Of a DNA stretch of 34,972 nt, positions 33,696-34,972 are shown in pieces. This DNA is from SIG636 sp045535465 (lineage in GTDB: Bacteria; Bacillota; Clostridia; Oscillospirales; CAG-382): the NCBI GenBank assembly GCA_045535465.1, contig JAZSLS010000028.1, positions 1 through 34,972 of the forward strand. The letters run 5' to 3'. Made by a program: the position numbers and the translations under genes. Below the pieces are notes generated by a model. It was not told where the DNA came from and made no database searches. It saw only the letters and a list, made by a program, of their open reading frames with translations. Each line of letters begins with the position of its first letter. Positions within the stretch are counted from its first letter, which is position 1.

Positions 33696-34634
33696 ATGCT
33701 TAAATACTATAAGAATGTAAATGGCAGATTATTGGAAATTGAAGATTATACCGAAAACTGTTGGGTGCGTATGATAGCGCCTACTGAAGAAGAAATACTT
33801 TTTGCGTGTTCCACCCTTAGCATCCCCGAACCATTTATCCGTTCTTCCTTGGACGAAGAGGAACGAAGCCGTATTGACGAGGAGGATGACTGCACCCTTA
33901 TAATTGTGGATACCCCCACAGTGGAAAAAAACGGTGCTGACCTTGAATATTCAACAATACCTTTCGGCATTATCGTAACACCCAAAGAGGTAGTTACTGT
34001 ATGCATTAAGGAAACTGCTCTTCCTGCACAGCTTTTGGATGGTACTGTTAAAAACATAAAGGTCTCAAAAATCCGTCGTTTTGTGCTTCAGCTTCTTTTT
34101 CAAAACGCAACGCTGTTTTTGTATTACCTGCGCCGAACCGAAAAGGAAATATCCAATACAGAGCGAAAGCTAAGGGAGCGTATGCACAACAACGAGCTTA
34201 TAAGGCTTTTGCATTTGGATAAGGGCTTGGTGTATTTTTCAACGGGTCTTAAGGGCGACCAAGCGGTTCTTGAAAAGCTTGCACGTATGCGTTTTATAAG
34301 TGCCTATCCCGAGGATGCGGAGCTTTTAGAGGACGTAATTGTAGAAAACCGACAGGCTGTTGAGATGTGTACCGTGTATCGAGATATACTTTCGGGTACT
34401 ATGAACGGCTATTCCAGCGTTATTTCCAACAACCTAAACACGGTAATGAAGCTGCTTGCGGCTGTAACTATAATTTTGACTGTACCACAGCTTGTCTTTT
34501 CTCTGTGGGGGATAAATGTCCCTGTTCCTTTTGAGCAAAACGGGTGGGGTTTCTTGCTCGTTGTGGGTATAGCCGTGCTGCTTACGGTAATTGCCTTTGC
34601 TTTTGCTATATACAAAAATTGGCTTAAAAAATAA
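33696..34634 (+). CDS. CorA-superfamily divalent metal ion transporter (GIN variant)
   Basis: The 312-residue protein has a large acidic N-terminal cytoplasmic domain, a long helical stalk (about 120-250) and two C-terminal membrane segments (about 249-270 and 284-305) with a basic end, the 2-TM-GxN architecture of CorA. The signature loop reads WGINVPVPFEQNGWGF (GIN at 272-274) instead of the GMN of Mg2+ CorA; GIN is known from ZntB-type zinc transporters, so the transported ion is uncertain. The ATG at 33696 follows GCGGAGGTG; a start 18 bases upstream (33678) would lie over that site. It is a single-gene transcript with a long structured leader. Confidence 0.88.
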   Translation: MLKYYKNVNGRLLEIEDYTENCWVRMIAPTEEEILFACSTLSIPEPFIRSSLDEEERSRIDEEDDCTLIIVDTPTVEKNGADLEYSTIPFGIIVTPKEVVTVCIKETALPAQLLDGTVKNIKVSKIRRFVLQLLFQNATLFLYYLRRTEKEISNTERKLRERMHNNELIRLLHLDKGLVYFSTGLKGDQAVLEKLARMRFISAYPEDAELLEDVIVENRQAVEMCTVYRDILSGTMNGYSSVISNNLNTVMKLLAAVTIILTVPQLVFSLWGINVPVPFEQNGWGFLLVVGIAVLLTVIAFAFAIYKNWLKK

Positions 34635-34642
34635 GCAATAAT

Positions 34643-34672
34643 AAAACGAGGAGCCGAGTGGCCCCTCGTTTT
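34643..34672 (+). terminator. Intrinsic terminator after the metal transporter gene (palindrome copy 1)
   Basis: AAAACGAGG and GCC pair with GGC and CCTCGTTTT around a GAGT loop with a single A/C mismatch. A-tract before and T-tract after suggest action in both directions. The 28 bases at 34644-34671 recur at 34911-34938 with one difference, in the loop. Confidence 0.75.
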
Positions 34673-34729
34673 AGAGCGAAGACAAACTCGCTCTTTACGT
34701 GTCCTGAGGGAAAAATAACCAATTAACAC

Positions 34730-34762
34730 AAAATGCCTCTCGTATGCAGCGGGAGGCATTTT
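34730..34762. terminator. Bidirectional intrinsic terminator-like hairpin
   Basis: AAAATGCCTC (34730-34739) pairs with GAGGCATTTT (34753-34762); three more pairs (one G-U) extend the stem inward to a seven-base loop. A-tract and T-tract at the stem ends suit termination from either strand. Confidence 0.75.
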
Positions 34763-34798
34763 AGCATCTAATAGTTGTATCTTATATATTCAGGGCAC

Positions 34799-34855
34799 TT
34801 TCACAAAAAACTTCGCTGTCGTAGGTCACTACGCCAACACTCGTTTTCCGTGAAA
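34799..34855. repeat. Tiered imperfect palindrome
   Basis: Three nested stems: TTTCAC/GTGAAA (34799-34804 with 34850-34855), AAAAC/GTTTT (34807-34811 with 34843-34847) and CGTAG/CTACG (34820-34824 with 34829-34833) around a GTCA loop. The internal loops are nearly symmetric. This looks like a repetitive extragenic palindrome, but copy number cannot be judged here. Confidence 0.5.
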
Positions 34856-34880
34856 AACAGCTTTGTTTCTCTTGCTCTTT

Positions 34881-34913
34881 TTTCAGTCTGTAGATAAAGC
34901 CTACAGACTGAAA
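34881..34913. other. 13-bp perfect hairpin abutting palindrome copy 2
   Basis: TTTCAGTCTGTAG (34881-34893) pairs with CTACAGACTGAAA (34901-34913) around a seven-base loop. Its last three A bases are also the first bases of palindrome copy 2, so the full stems of both cannot form together. Confidence 0.7.
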
Positions 34914-34943
34914 CGAGGAGCCGGGTGGCCCCTCGTTTGTTTT
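34911..34943 (+). terminator. Palindrome copy 2 with T-tract (terminator-like)
   Basis: AAACGAGG and GCC pair with GGC and CCTCGTTT around GGGT, then GTTTTTC. Its 28 bases (34911-34938) match copy 1 except for one loop base. Confidence 0.7.
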
Positions 34944-34972
34944 TCAAAATGCGTTCTTTGCTTCCCATAAGA

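Larger units (their letters stand above)
34635..34972. other. Gene-free region with a cluster of hairpins and palindromes
   Basis: No coding sequence is supported in this 338-base stretch. It contains two copies of a 28-nt palindrome (34644-34671 and 34911-34938), a 7-bp hairpin (AGAGCGA 34673-34679 with TCGCTCT 34688-34694), a terminator-like hairpin at 34730-34762, a tiered imperfect palindrome at 34799-34855 and a 13-bp hairpin at 34881-34913. The right part may hold upstream elements of the next gene, outside the window. Confidence 0.7.

Noticed and set aside
1..34972. CRISPR array, prophage, transposon, toxin-antitoxin or defence island
   Set aside because: No direct-repeat array, integrase, transposase or phage gene is present; genes are conserved housekeeping and sporulation functions in tight operons.
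1..34972. Alternative genetic code
   Set aside because: TGA ends several genes at the expected length (prmC, topA, radical SAM protein) and no conserved protein is interrupted by it.

Overview
The window is a dense block of bacterial housekeeping genes, almost all on the + strand, from a spore-forming low-GC Gram-positive bacterium. I infer class Clostridia, probably an uncultured gut lineage. The evidence is synteny: the spore-coat-morphogenesis pair yabP/yabQ sits beside mazG, hup, rqcP and divIC, and there are HemZ, CdaA/CdaR, long-form HPF and Clostridia-like rnc-radicalSAM-smc-ftsY and recJ-rel-dtd-hemZ orders. TGA, TAA and TAG all act as ordinary stops. TTG and GTG starts are common (yqhQ, trmH-like, smc, recJ, rel, rqcP and the flippase gene).

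Layout. 1-760 (- strand): a partial membrane protein and an RNHCP zinc protein, divergent from everything else. 891-2793: yqhQ (DUF1385) and prmC. 2790-7075: a good promoter, then a TrmH/SpoU rRNA methyltransferase, dprA and topA. 7072-14893: plsX, rnc, an Elp3-like radical SAM protein, smc, ftsY and rdgB, mostly overlapping or abutting. 14948-17183: cdaA and cdaR (c-di-AMP synthesis and its regulator). 17227-24351: recJ, rel, dtd, hemZ and a uridine-kinase-like gene. 24356-28537: a SpoVB/YabM-like flippase, mazG, hup, rqcP, yabP, yabQ and divIC, matching the B. subtilis yabM-yabN-yabO-yabP-yabQ-divIC cluster with hup inserted. 28589-29419: a class I fumarate hydratase alpha subunit without its beta partner. 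29457-30165: hpf with its own promoter, a structured leader and a strong terminator. 30252-31382: a THUMP-domain RNA methyltransferase. 31423-33482: groES-groEL with promoter and terminator. 33492-34672: a CorA-superfamily metal transporter with a GIN instead of GMN signature and a long structured leader. 34635-34972: no gene, but a cluster of hairpins including two near-identical 28-nt palindromes.

The genes cover DNA uptake and maintenance (dprA, topA, smc, recJ, hup), translation quality control and rRNA modification (prmC, trmH-like, dtd, rqcP, hpf, THUMP methyltransferase), protein targeting and folding (ftsY, groESL), nucleotide signalling and sanitation (rel, cdaA, rdgB, mazG) and sporulation or envelope functions. 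I see no CRISPR array, tRNA, rRNA, insertion sequence, prophage or obvious defence system. The least explained parts are non-coding: the hpf leader, the transporter leader and the palindrome cluster at the right end.
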